The translations under genes and the position numbers were made by a program. From an uncultured Pseudanabaenaceae cyanobacterium (lineage in GTDB: Bacteria; Cyanobacteriota; Cyanobacteriia; PCC-9006; JAAUQQ01): a stretch of DNA of 40,050 bases. The stretch spans positions 1 to 40,050 of the forward strand of contig CALLAT010000072.1 in the NCBI GenBank assembly GCA_938002085.1, written 5' to 3'. Below, piece by piece: positions 1 to 7,427 of this stretch (positions are counted from its first letter, which is position 1; each line of letters begins with the position of its first letter). A model generated the notes under the pieces. The model had not been told where the DNA came from. It searched no databases and saw only the letters and a program-made list of their open reading frames with translations.

Positions 1-123
1 CCACAGCCCTCTACAATTGATCCCGGTAACTTAAGATTTGCTTCAGCAAGTTCATGTTTGCCACTGCTGCGCTTCGTTCATGGGCGCTGTAGAACCTGTT
101 CCATGTCGAAGGGTCAGTACTGA
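1..123. other. Leader of the ccmK pair, no gene seen
   Basis: No coding sequence is convincing here. The stretch leads into ccmK3 and presumably carries its promoter or the end of an upstream intergenic region. A purine-rich GAAGGG at 108-113, ten bases before the ATG at 124, is a usable ribosome binding site. Confidence 0.4.
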
Positions 124-429
124 ATGTCCGAAGCGGTCGGAATGATGCAAATCCTGGGCTTCCCCGGCACCTTGGCTGCCGCCGATGCGATGCTCAAGGC
201 GGCGCGGATTGTCCTCGTCGAATTTGATAAAGGCGAGAGTCAGACGTTTTACATTGTCATTCGCGGGCCGAACTCCGAAGTTCAGCGAGCGATGCCCGTG
301 GGTCTCCAGGCCGTGGAGGATACCTTTGGCGCAGTGTTGCTCAACCATATTCTGATCCCCAATCCAGCGGACAATACGGTGGATATTCTCAAACTGGGCT
401 TTAGTGAAGCCTCGTTGCCCTTCCGCTAA
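124..429 (+). CDS. ccmK3: Carboxysome shell hexamer protein CcmK3
   Basis: A 101-residue single-BMC-domain protein of the carboxysome shell. The N-terminal stretch (AVGMMQILGFPGTLAAADAM) and the IRGPNSEVQRAM segment are typical of BMC hexamers. The loop that lines the pore in CcmK1/K2 (Lys-Ile-Gly-Ser) is replaced by DKGESQTF. Loss of that motif, and the position directly before a CcmK4 gene, match the ccmK3-ccmK4 satellite locus of beta-cyanobacteria. In that family CcmK3 is thought to work in mixed hexamers with CcmK4 rather than alone (established knowledge). The product ends ASLPFR, as CcmK3 proteins commonly end shortly after the last strand. ATG at 124 is chosen because GAAGGG lies ten bases upstream. 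It is probably co-transcribed with ccmK4, 96 bases downstream. Confidence 0.9.
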   Translation: MSEAVGMMQILGFPGTLAAADAMLKAARIVLVEFDKGESQTFYIVIRGPNSEVQRAMPVGLQAVEDTFGAVLLNHILIPNPADNTVDILKLGFSEASLPFR

Positions 430-525
430 GGCAGCAGGGCATCTGTAGGAGTTGCCGTTTCCGACGCAGGGATGGCTAAACTCGCATCAATAATTGTTTG
501 TTATTTGAGCCGTTAGGAGTTTGTA

Positions 526-873
526 ATGTCGATTGAGGCTGTTGGTTCCCTGGAGACAAAGGGATTTCCCCCTATTTTGGCGGCAGCGGATGCCATGGTG
601 AAGGCGGGGCGGATCACGATTGTGGGTTACATCCGGGTAGGTAGTGCGCGCTTTACGGTCAATATCCGTGGTGCAGTATCTGAAGTGAAGACGGCCATGG
701 CTGCCGGTCGCGAAGCGGCTGAGAATACTCCCGGCGGCACGCTGGAGGCTTGGGTGATTATTCCTCGTCCCCATGAGAACACTGAAGCGGTTATGCCCAT
801 TGGCTATACCCCTGAGGCTGAGCCCTATCGCACGACTCCGGGTAGCTCTCGCAAGCGTTTGCCTTCAGGCTAA
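526..873 (+). CDS. ccmK4: Carboxysome shell hexamer protein CcmK4
   Basis: A 115-residue BMC-domain shell protein. The core AVGSLETKGFPPILAAADAM, the pore loop GYIRVGSARF and WVIIPRPHENTEAVMP are diagnostic of CcmK4; the pore carries Arg-Val-Gly-Ser instead of the Lys-Ile-Gly-Ser of CcmK1/K2. The C-terminal tail (about residues 97-115) is Ser/Arg/Lys-rich and probably flexible. The gene has a good ribosome binding site, TAGGAG at 514-519. It lies directly after ccmK3, which fits the known satellite ccmK3/ccmK4 arrangement away from the main ccmKLMNO operon. In the family these paralogues are inferred to tune shell permeability for bicarbonate, 3-phosphoglycerate and ribulose bisphosphate. Confidence 0.92.
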   Translation: MSIEAVGSLETKGFPPILAAADAMVKAGRITIVGYIRVGSARFTVNIRGAVSEVKTAMAAGREAAENTPGGTLEAWVIIPRPHENTEAVMPIGYTPEAEPYRTTPGSSRKRLPSG

Positions 874-982
874 GTTTTGATGGCTATTGGCCAATTTTGA
901 TGATTGGCATTCTCCCTCGGTTGAGGTCCTTTTGGATTCGGCTGGGGGATTGTTGTATTTAGTTTGTTTTATGGGAGTGGTG

Positions 983-1357
983 ATGACTGAGTTAGCGGCG
1001 CTGACGACGGAGACGGTTTGGGCGATTCTGAATGATGAGTTGGATGATGACCAGACGCATCGGCTGGTGTGGCATTACCTAGGCTATCGGTGGGATGAGG
1101 CAAATGAGGCTTGGGATGCGAGTGGGACGGATGGAGATTGGGCGGAGGTTTATCCGGAGCCGCCTGCGTTTGTGGAGAGTCGGCCTGCGACGGTGAAGTT
1201 GACGCGGTCGATTCCGAAGGAGCAGAAGCAGTTGTTGAAGGAGAAGCTGAAGTTTGAGGGGTATAAGGTGGGGCAGTTGGTGCCGAGGTTGACGCGGCGA
1301 GCGACGATGGCGAGTTGGTTACTGAGTTATATGAATGAGCGGGGGTTGTTGGCGTAG
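983..1357 (+). CDS. DUF1823 family protein
   Basis: A 124-residue soluble protein recognised as the cyanobacterial/plastid DUF1823 family, function unknown. Visible hallmarks are LVWHYLGYRWD near the N-terminus, a central EVYPEPPAFVESRPATVKLT segment and a basic C-terminal helix region (EKLKFEGYKVGQLVPRLTRR). An in-frame extension to 887 is possible, but its 32 extra residues look non-conserved. ATG at 983 follows GGGAGTGG at 973-980, so I chose it. Third positions are strikingly G/T-rich on the coding strand (runs of ttg, gtg, gcg), unlike the C-rich third positions of neighbours. The stop codon lies inside a dispersed inverted-repeat element (1352-1386). Confidence 0.8.
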   Translation: MTELAALTTETVWAILNDELDDDQTHRLVWHYLGYRWDEANEAWDASGTDGDWAEVYPEPPAFVESRPATVKLTRSIPKEQKQLLKEKLKFEGYKVGQLVPRLTRRATMASWLLSYMNERGLLA

Positions 1358-1386
1358 GGTGCCGTTGCTCCGCAGGACAACGCACC
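1352..1386 (+). repeat. GTAGGGTG...CGCACC dispersed repeat, copy 1
   Basis: An imperfect inverted repeat beginning GCGTAGGGTG and ending ACAACGCACC. It resembles the short GTAGGGTGCGTT/AACGCACC elements scattered through cyanobacterial genomes. It supplies the TAG stop (1355-1357) of the DUF1823 gene and could fold into a hairpin acting as its transcript end. Confidence 0.65.
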
Positions 1387-1464
1387 GAATCAATTAAACC
1401 CATGGGCGATCGCATTAATCCCGCAAAAAATAAATGGAATCGCGATCGTGTGTTGGGTGGCAAT

Positions 1465-1498
1465 GGTGCGTTTTGCTGCGCAGAAACACACCCTACGC
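1465..1498 (-). repeat. GTAGGGTG...CGCACC dispersed repeat, copy 2 (inverted)
   Basis: The reverse complement begins GCGTAGGGTG, contains GCGCAG in the middle and ends AAACGCACC, the same plan as copy 1 but on the other strand. It supplies the TAG stop (1493-1495) of the minus-strand acyltransferase. The two copies sit head to head between convergent genes and may together act as a bidirectional transcript end. Confidence 0.6.
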
Positions 1499-2107
1499 GA
1501 CGATTTGGGGAGGAATGGGTGATGGAGGTTGGGCCTGTTCGGTCATTTGCTCGGGGGTGAAACGTTTGATGATTTGCTGGGGGTTGCCGATCGCCACAAC
1601 CCCAGCCGGTACAGATTTCCGAATCACACTGCCCAAGCCCACAACACTGTCCTGCCCCACGGTGACACCTTTCATCACCGTTGAATTCGCTCCAATCCAA
1701 ACATTGCGCTCGATGATGACAGGTCTAGTCACTTTGGGGCCAGCAGGAGCATGGCGCAGCCGAGGATCGAGGTTGTGATAATCAGTATCGAGCAGGTAGC
1801 AGTCAGAAATTAAGCAGTCATCGGCAATAGTGACGCTGTTGTCGCAGCCTATCCAACAGCCGTTGAGGGAGCAGTTACGGCCAACGGTGACTTGTCCACT
1901 GCCAAAGATTTCGATCGCTTTCCCCAAACGACAACCATCCGCAATCGAGATCTGCACATTGCCCTTAACAGAGATAGAACCTTTAATCAGCGTCCCCCGA
2001 GCCATTTTCAAACCAGGAAAGCGACGTTGATAATAATGTCGCTTGAGCTCAAAAAAAGCATAAGCAGCGGCACGAACAACAGGATTTTGAATTTTATCGA
2101 GAGTCAT
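1493..2107 (-). CDS. Hexapeptide-repeat (LbH) acyltransferase of polysaccharide operon
   Basis: A 204-residue left-handed beta-helix acyltransferase of the WcaF/maltose-acetyltransferase type. From about residue 35 to 190 it shows the hexapeptide rhythm (I/V-G-x-x): GSISVKGNVQI, VTVGRNCSLNG, VTIADDCLISD, VIIERNVWIGAN, VTVGQDSVVGLGSVI. The presumed catalytic His is H111 in DTDYHNLD. The ending AIGNPQQIIKRF is the usual GNPAKVIKRF-like closure of the family. It is the last gene of the surface-polysaccharide operon and probably O-acetylates a sugar of the repeat unit; the acyl donor and acceptor are inferred. A repeat-rich 244-bp gap separates it from the upstream operon gene. Confidence 0.85.
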   Translation of the reverse strand: MTLDKIQNPVVRAAAYAFFELKRHYYQRRFPGLKMARGTLIKGSISVKGNVQISIADGCRLGKAIEIFGSGQVTVGRNCSLNGCWIGCDNSVTIADDCLISDCYLLDTDYHNLDPRLRHAPAGPKVTRPVIIERNVWIGANSTVMKGVTVGQDSVVGLGSVIRKSVPAGVVAIGNPQQIIKRFTPEQMTEQAQPPSPIPPQIVA

Positions 2108-2112
2108 GGGCC

Positions 2113-2306
2113 GTAGGGGCGGGTTTTGCTAGAGGACCTTGATAGAGGCAAAAGATAACTGCGAAACCCGCCCCGGCAAGAGCAAAGGCACGGACAGATT
2201 TCGGCAGAGACAAGAGAAACCCGCCCCGGCAAGAGCAGAGGCAAGGGGGCGAGTTTTGACGGGAGATTGGGGTGACAACAGAGCATCACTGCTAAACCCG
2301 CCCGTA
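2113..2306. repeat. Compound GC-rich repeat island
   Basis: The island is bounded by an inverted pair: GTAGGGGCGGGTTTTGCT (2113-2130) and GCTAAACCCGCCCGTAC (2291-2306). Inside are two direct copies, 27 bp each with one mismatch, at 2164-2190 and 2217-2243, starting AAACCCGCCCCGGCAAGAGC and 53 bp apart. A further degenerate GGGGGCGAGTTTTG lies at about 2245-2258. The AAACCCGCCCC/GGGGCGGGTTT motif is of the kind dispersed in cyanobacterial genomes. No ORF here looks real. Confidence 0.7.
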
Positions 2307-2351
2307 CAGAACATCAATTGGAATGCGCATCATAATTTTAATTTTTCCTTA

Positions 2352-3740
2352 TCAGCCAGGTTCAGGCTGGGGCGGAAAGCTGCGTTGCTGTTGCAGCGCC
2401 ATAAGCTGCTCCCAACTACTAGGGCGAATGGGTTGGGGCGATCGCTCCACCAGCACCGCCCCCATCCAAACAAAGAAAAACCAGGCATAACAACACATCC
2501 AAGACAACGGCAAACCTTCCACCAAAGCACAAAGGGCAAACATCGCCGCAAAGGCCCGCTGGCAATGGGCATCCCCCCGCCAAGCAGCAGGCCAAAAAGC
2601 GGCTAGCGTGCTGGACAGCGCAGTCAGAAAAACGATAAAACCGACAACGCCATGGAGGTAAAAGACAGAAGCGTAGGTCGAAAAGGAGCCAAGAACCACA
2701 TCGTAGATGTGCCATTTAACGGAATCGCGGGGGAGGCCCCAACCCAGCATCGGCTTCTCTAGCCAGGCTTCAATTGTTTTACCCACAACGAGTTCGCGAT
2801 CGCTAGAAGATTCCGCCCTTGCGCTGGTAAAGACCGCCTTAGCCTGCCCCGCCAAATCCCCCATGCTAATCCCCAATACCGCACAAAAAGAATTGACCAA
2901 TGCTGCTCCCCACAGCGACGTTTGCCTGGCAGGGAAACAGCGGAAGCATAGGGCAATCATCATCACCATGGGAAAGGTGAGCCAAGCCAGGCGGCTCTGG
3001 CTAACCAGCAATGCAGCGAGACTGCCCAACCAACCCAAAGCCCGAAGTCGCTTATTGGACTCGCCCCAGCAAATAAAGAAGGAGAGAATACCGCAGACAC
3101 CGGGGATGGGTGGATCCGGCATATAAATAGCAGTGCGAGGCAGTAGCACTCCAAAGAAGCGTTGGAAGGCAGCGGGGGAAATCAGCAAGCTCTGTTTATC
3201 ACCGGGCACCACTTTCGCGAGAAGCGGAGCAAGAGGCTCTGTCCAAAGACCGGCAAACAGCAACAGAAAGAGCAGGATAATTGCCAAGGTATAGCCCGCT
3301 GCCATCCAGGTCACCGCTCGGGTCACCACCTTAAGGCGCACCTTCGCCCAAAAGGGCAGGAGGAATCCGGCCGTAATCAAGCCATAGCCCTTGAATAGGG
3401 TCACGCCCGAAGCAGCAATCTTGACCATGGGAAAGCCCATCTGGGCTAGGCCCAACACAGCAGTGACACCCGCCGTTAGAGCCATGGCGGCCCAAGCCCA
3501 AATGCACAATGGTAAGGACACCGTCGTCAGTTTGCGAAAGCTCAATTGCGGCAGCAACAGCGCAAATAAGACGGCGGCATAAAACAGCGTTTGAATCCCG
3601 AGCAACCACCAAACTGGGGTGAGGATCGCAGTCCAATAGACGATCGCCTCCGTTCGAGACATTGGCCCCAGGTAATCGTCTTCAGAGAAGTTTAGCCAGT
3701 GGGTGGGATTGAAAGACATGGCCCTAGGGGAGACAATCAT
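2352..3740 (-). CDS. Wzy/O-antigen-ligase-like polysaccharide polymerase
   Basis: A 462-residue integral membrane protein with roughly ten hydrophobic segments, of the O-antigen ligase/Wzy polymerase class. The region SQSRLAWLTFPMVM precedes a large loop holding RELVVGKTIEAWLEKPMLGW, the E...P-x-x-G-W/G signature common in Wzy_C-type proteins, followed by an FYLHGVVGFIVF membrane segment. It would act at the plasma membrane to polymerise lipid-linked repeat units flipped by the neighbouring Wzx, or to ligate glycans. Its ATG overlaps the TGA of the flippase gene (ATGA at 3740-3737), which argues for translational coupling and for this start. An alternative ATG at 3719 (MSFNPTHW) is equally plausible biochemically. 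Confidence 0.8.
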   Translation of the reverse strand: MIVSPRAMSFNPTHWLNFSEDDYLGPMSRTEAIVYWTAILTPVWWLLGIQTLFYAAVLFALLLPQLSFRKLTTVSLPLCIWAWAAMALTAGVTAVLGLAQMGFPMVKIAASGVTLFKGYGLITAGFLLPFWAKVRLKVVTRAVTWMAAGYTLAIILLFLLLFAGLWTEPLAPLLAKVVPGDKQSLLISPAAFQRFFGVLLPRTAIYMPDPPIPGVCGILSFFICWGESNKRLRALGWLGSLAALLVSQSRLAWLTFPMVMMIALCFRCFPARQTSLWGAALVNSFCAVLGISMGDLAGQAKAVFTSARAESSSDRELVVGKTIEAWLEKPMLGWGLPRDSVKWHIYDVVLGSFSTYASVFYLHGVVGFIVFLTALSSTLAAFWPAAWRGDAHCQRAFAAMFALCALVEGLPLSWMCCYAWFFFVWMGAVLVERSPQPIRPSSWEQLMALQQQRSFPPQPEPG

Positions 3741-5167
3741 GATGCGCGGTTGGAAAACTTACGGTGCAGTAGCCCCAACAAGCTTTGGTACTGGGCCAGG
3801 TAGGGCTTAGCCCACCATAGCGACAGCACCAGGTAGAGCAGACTGAAGGCAACGGGGCGCAGCATGAGCGGCAGGCTATGGGTGGCGAGGATGGCCGCGA
3901 TCGCCAAGCCTCCAAACCGCAGCGCAGGCAGCAAAAACGGCAACACCTGCCAGGCCAAACTGCGACAGCCCAGCCACCACCAATACACCGTCCAGCCACC
4001 ACCCAGAACAATCGCCACCGCCACAGAAACCCCCAAGATGCCGAACTGAAACGCACCGATGGCGAAACTAAGAATGGCGATGGGAGCAATGATTAAGTTG
4101 GCCTGGGCACTGATATTAGGTTTCCCCGTAGCCGAAAGCATCGCTGCCAGGGGACTCGTCAACAAACGAAAATAGGCGAAGCCCAGCAGCCAAGGAATGA
4201 CGGCGCAGGCCGGTACCCACTTGGCATCAAAGAGGAAGGTAATAAAGCTGGGATTAAGGATCAGATACAGCAGGCTAAACAGTGGCGCACCGAGGAAAGC
4301 CATCTGGCCCATCAGCTGCTTGAGAGAGCGCTCGCGATCGCCATGCTCTTTTAGCTGAGCAAACACCGACGTGCCTAACTGCTGGGTCGCCTGGGTGAGA
4401 ATAATGCAGGCTGCCATGGTGATTTGGTAGGCAAAGTTGTAGAAGCCCAACTGCTCTTGGCCCAGCAGCTTACCCACCAAGAGGCTGTCGAAATTGGCAT
4501 TGAGATAGAAGCCCAGGCTGCTGCCCACGGCACCCAGGCAATAAACCACAACAGCTTTGCGAGCCTTAGGGTCCAGCGCAATTTTGAGGGGAATATCCAC
4601 AACCCGACTCACCAACAGTACGCTCAGCAACCAATAGGCCAAGTCACCTATCACAAAGGACCAGTAGCCCAAGCCATAGGCCGCAGCACCGGTAGACATC
4701 ACTAGGCGAAGAATGGAGGCAAACAGCGTAATTTGGGCCAGCTCCCGATAGCGCATTTGCCGCTGGAGAATGCCCGCCTTGAAGGTGTAGAGGAAGGACA
4801 GGAGCAGGTTGACAGAGAACAGCGAGAGGACCCCCGTGAGGGCCGGGATATCGAAGAAATGAGCGATCGCCGGAGCCGCCGCCACCAACCCCACGGCCAA
4901 ACTGCCGCCAATAATCCAGCTCACCGTGTAGGCCGTATTCAGCGCCTTTTTATCCTCTAGTCCTTGATAGACGACAAAGCTATCAATCGTGCCCTGGGTG
5001 AACAGGTTGGCAAAGGCCCAAAAGATATAGGCCACACCAATGACGCCATAGTCCGTCGGCAACAGCAGGCGAGCCAAGATCAGGTTACTGACCAGGGCTA
5101 AACCTCGGGCCGCCGCTGCACCGTAAGTCGTCCAAAACCCGCTTTTGAGAATGGAAGATTGACTCAT
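3737..5167 (-). CDS. Wzx-type polysaccharide flippase (MATE/PST superfamily)
   Basis: A 476-residue membrane protein with about 12-14 predicted helices. The N-terminus (SGFWTTYGAAAARGLALVSNLILARLLLPTDYGVIGV) is the classic start of oligosaccharide flippases of the polysaccharide transport family. Such proteins move undecaprenyl-diphosphate-linked repeat units from the cytoplasmic to the periplasmic face of the plasma membrane (known for the family). The ATG overlaps the preceding GT2 stop (ATGA, 5167-5164), and its own stop overlaps the next gene's ATG, so three genes are tightly coupled. Together with the adjacent Wzy-like polymerase and Wzc-like protein, this defines a Wzx/Wzy-dependent pathway. 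Confidence 0.87.
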   Translation of the reverse strand: MSQSSILKSGFWTTYGAAAARGLALVSNLILARLLLPTDYGVIGVAYIFWAFANLFTQGTIDSFVVYQGLEDKKALNTAYTVSWIIGGSLAVGLVAAAPAIAHFFDIPALTGVLSLFSVNLLLSFLYTFKAGILQRQMRYRELAQITLFASILRLVMSTGAAAYGLGYWSFVIGDLAYWLLSVLLVSRVVDIPLKIALDPKARKAVVVYCLGAVGSSLGFYLNANFDSLLVGKLLGQEQLGFYNFAYQITMAACIILTQATQQLGTSVFAQLKEHGDRERSLKQLMGQMAFLGAPLFSLLYLILNPSFITFLFDAKWVPACAVIPWLLGFAYFRLLTSPLAAMLSATGKPNISAQANLIIAPIAILSFAIGAFQFGILGVSVAVAIVLGGGWTVYWWWLGCRSLAWQVLPFLLPALRFGGLAIAAILATHSLPLMLRPVAFSLLYLVLSLWWAKPYLAQYQSLLGLLHRKFSNRAS

Positions 5168-6318
5168 GACTGCTCCACCGGAACGGAAGTTTGGGGCTGC
5201 GAAGCATAGCTCGGAGCCTCAGTCTCTAGGCTGTAATCCAGCGACCGTAGGGAATGCTCTTGATTGGCTGAGGAAGGAGTCGCTGCAATGGCCGAGACGG
5301 ACTGCACGGGGGGCGAGAGGCGGGCCTGTTCCTTCGAGGCAAAACAACGCTTCAGGAACCGCCGCAGAAATTGCCGCACTGGCGAAGGGAACAGCCACAT
5401 GCCGAGATAAAGCACCAGCATTTTCAGGCCAGGTTGGCCTCGCCAGCAGGCTTCAAACAGCAGGGTAAAAAAGGCCAGCAGGGCACCGGCAGAAGCAGCG
5501 CGAGAGGCCACTTCAGCCAATAAAAAGGCCGCATAGGCACGGGGGGTGAGGCGATCGCGACGACTGCGCAACCAGGCCCGCGAGCCCTTCCAATGGTTCT
5601 TTTCTGGACTGCTGCTATGGCTGTGGCTGGTCTTCAAATTCCACAGGGCCATAGGTTCTGCCACAAAGCGAAAGCCGACCCCAGGGAGATCCGCCGCGAG
5701 CAAAATCCAATCCCAATCGTCATGGCGAGAATGCTCAGTATTCAGCGGTGCCAGCTCATAGAGCGCCTTGGGCACCAATAGCGTGGAAGACTGCATCAGC
5801 CCTTCCCCCTGGAACAGGCTATTGCGAATAAAAAGATATTCGGAAATGGGTTCGCCAATATTGGGAAAGCGGCGGGGCCAAATTTCCCGATGATGATCGA
5901 ACTCCACATCGCAAAGACAGCTGACGACAGGCCAGCGATGGGGAGAGCAACGGGCCACTGCCAACTGCTTCTCCAACTTGCGAGGCTTCCAGGCATCGTC
6001 GTCATCTAAATGGGCAATCCACTCCCCCCGCGACGCCGCAATCCCCCGAATCCGACTGCGGGCACAGCCCTGGTTTTGGACATTGACCAATAGGCGTAAT
6101 CGAGGGTCATTCAGCCTGGACAAGGCAGCCACCGTCACCGGATCGGGACCATCTACGACCACAATCACTTCCAGGGTTTGAAAGGTTTGTTGCAGCGCCG
6201 TTTGAACGGCATTGGTCACTAAGTCAGGGCGATTTAACGTGGGAATGACCACGCTGACCACCGGCACCACTGAAGGGACTGCATCTAGATTATTGGCGTG
6301 AAAAGTCGCACTACTCAT
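5164..6318 (-). CDS. GT2 family glycosyltransferase
   Basis: A 384-residue glycosyltransferase with a GT-A fold. VSVVIPTLNRPDLV (about residues 22-35), VIVVVDGPDP and the metal-binding HLDDDDAW are the usual nucleotide-sugar and DxD motifs. It resembles the WcaA-like branch and has a single hydrophobic stretch (about 275-310, ALLAFFTLLF...MLVLYLGMWLF) that could anchor or associate it with the membrane. The last 70 residues are low-complexity, Ser/Ala/Pro-rich. It presumably adds one sugar of the repeat unit on the cytoplasmic face; donor and acceptor cannot be read from sequence. The stop codon overlaps the start of wzx. Confidence 0.87.
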   Translation of the reverse strand: MSSATFHANNLDAVPSVVPVVSVVIPTLNRPDLVTNAVQTALQQTFQTLEVIVVVDGPDPVTVAALSRLNDPRLRLLVNVQNQGCARSRIRGIAASRGEWIAHLDDDDAWKPRKLEKQLAVARCSPHRWPVVSCLCDVEFDHHREIWPRRFPNIGEPISEYLFIRNSLFQGEGLMQSSTLLVPKALYELAPLNTEHSRHDDWDWILLAADLPGVGFRFVAEPMALWNLKTSHSHSSSPEKNHWKGSRAWLRSRRDRLTPRAYAAFLLAEVASRAASAGALLAFFTLLFEACWRGQPGLKMLVLYLGMWLFPSPVRQFLRRFLKRCFASKEQARLSPPVQSVSAIAATPSSANQEHSLRSLDYSLETEAPSYASQPQTSVPVEQS

Positions 6319-6384
6319 AGAAAGGGCTAGGGCTCAAAGAACCTAGCGGAAGAAAAGTCGCTGCCTTAAAACAACGAGCAAGAT

Positions 6385-7404
6385 CTAGGTGGATGAACCC
6401 AGAGTGCCCGCGATTAGTCGCCGAGAGATGGGAGCTAAGCGGATCGCCAGCAAGGTTAACAGCGATCGCGGGTCACGCCAGAAGATAGAAGCATCGGATT
6501 CCCAAGCCTGCTGCAAGTAGGCCTCTGCCTGGGGCTGGTCGCGGGCGGTCAAGGCCAAACGCGCCAGATAGCGGTACATGTAGGCAAAGGCCATATCCAT
6601 AAAAGGGGCGGCTCGTTGGGGCGATCGCGCCAATGCAGTTTCCAAGACCCGACAGTAAGTGGCTTCCATTTGGGGCAGGTTAAAGCTCAAGCCCGAGGGA
6701 CGCACCCGGTAGTAGGCCAGGGGACGAGGTTCGCGAAAGAATTGCCACTGCTGTTGGCCGGGTTCCGTCGCAGCAATGCGGAGCCAAAAGTCGATATCCT
6801 CGCAGCTCCGCAGGCTTTCGTCGAAGTTGCCGACTTGGGCCAAGAGGCTGCGGCGAAAGACGCCATTGGAGCCATGGCCAATGCAGTTCTTACAGAGCAA
6901 CGAGAACAACCAATCCCGATGGAGGGGCTTACCACTCATGGGTAGCCAGGTGAGCTTGCCGTCATCCCGCATGATTTTGGAGGCGCTATAAACCACGGCC
7001 ACATCCGGCGCTTGGTTGAGCTTCTGCACATGGCTCTTGAGCTTATCCGGGTGGTAAGCATCATCGGCATCCAGCAAAGCAATATAGTCCGCCTGGGCAG
7101 CAGCCATGCCATGGTTGCGGGCCGAGGAGAGGCCACCATTGGGCTTTTGCAAGAGGCGGAAACGGCGATCGCGTTCCCCATACGACCGAGCCACCGCAGC
7201 GGTGTCATCGGTCGAGCCATCATCCACGATCAGCACCTCAAAATTTTTCAGGCTCTGGGCCAACAGCGAGTCGAGGGCAGCAGGCAAATAGCCCGCAACG
7301 TTATAAGCCGGGATGACCACCGAAACCAGGGGCAATGATGCCATCGGGGAAGAGCCTAGTTGCTGCACCATCCGATTCTCCAAGAAAACATCCAAATCAA
7401 GCAT
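6385..7404 (-). CDS. GT2 family glycosyltransferase
   Basis: A 339-residue GT-A glycosyltransferase. Motifs: VSVVIPAYNVAGYLPAAL, VLIVDDGSTDDTAAVA, GGLSSARNHGM and the DxD-type ALLDADDAYHP. An acidic EDIDFWLR motif further on is the usual catalytic-base region of WcaA/SpsA-like enzymes. No membrane segment is seen, so it is probably a cytoplasmic enzyme adding a residue to the lipid-linked unit. ATG at 7404 gives a 20-residue leader before the conserved fold; ATG at 7344 (MASLPLVSVV) would start right at the fold and may be the true start. The gap to the upstream gene is 23 bp, consistent with one transcript. Confidence 0.87.
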   Translation of the reverse strand: MLDLDVFLENRMVQQLGSSPMASLPLVSVVIPAYNVAGYLPAALDSLLAQSLKNFEVLIVDDGSTDDTAAVARSYGERDRRFRLLQKPNGGLSSARNHGMAAAQADYIALLDADDAYHPDKLKSHVQKLNQAPDVAVVYSASKIMRDDGKLTWLPMSGKPLHRDWLFSLLCKNCIGHGSNGVFRRSLLAQVGNFDESLRSCEDIDFWLRIAATEPGQQQWQFFREPRPLAYYRVRPSGLSFNLPQMEATYCRVLETALARSPQRAAPFMDMAFAYMYRYLARLALTARDQPQAEAYLQQAWESDASIFWRDPRSLLTLLAIRLAPISRRLIAGTLGSST

Positions 7405-7427
7405 TCAATCGTCATGGCCATCACTGA

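Noticed and set aside
969..1700. Minus-strand open frame of 243 codons across DUF1823 and the repeats
   Set aside because: The product is Pro/Ser/Thr/His low-complexity, an antisense shadow of the G/T-rich DUF1823 gene and of the acyltransferase end.
2164..2243. Two spaced direct repeats that might suggest a CRISPR array
   Set aside because: There are only two copies, they are part of a larger nested GC-rich repeat with inverted copies, and no cas gene is present.
6616..6945. Plus-strand open frame of 109 codons inside the second GT2 gene
   Set aside because: It is antisense to a glycosyltransferase with clear GT-A motifs, and no conserved features or start signal are seen.
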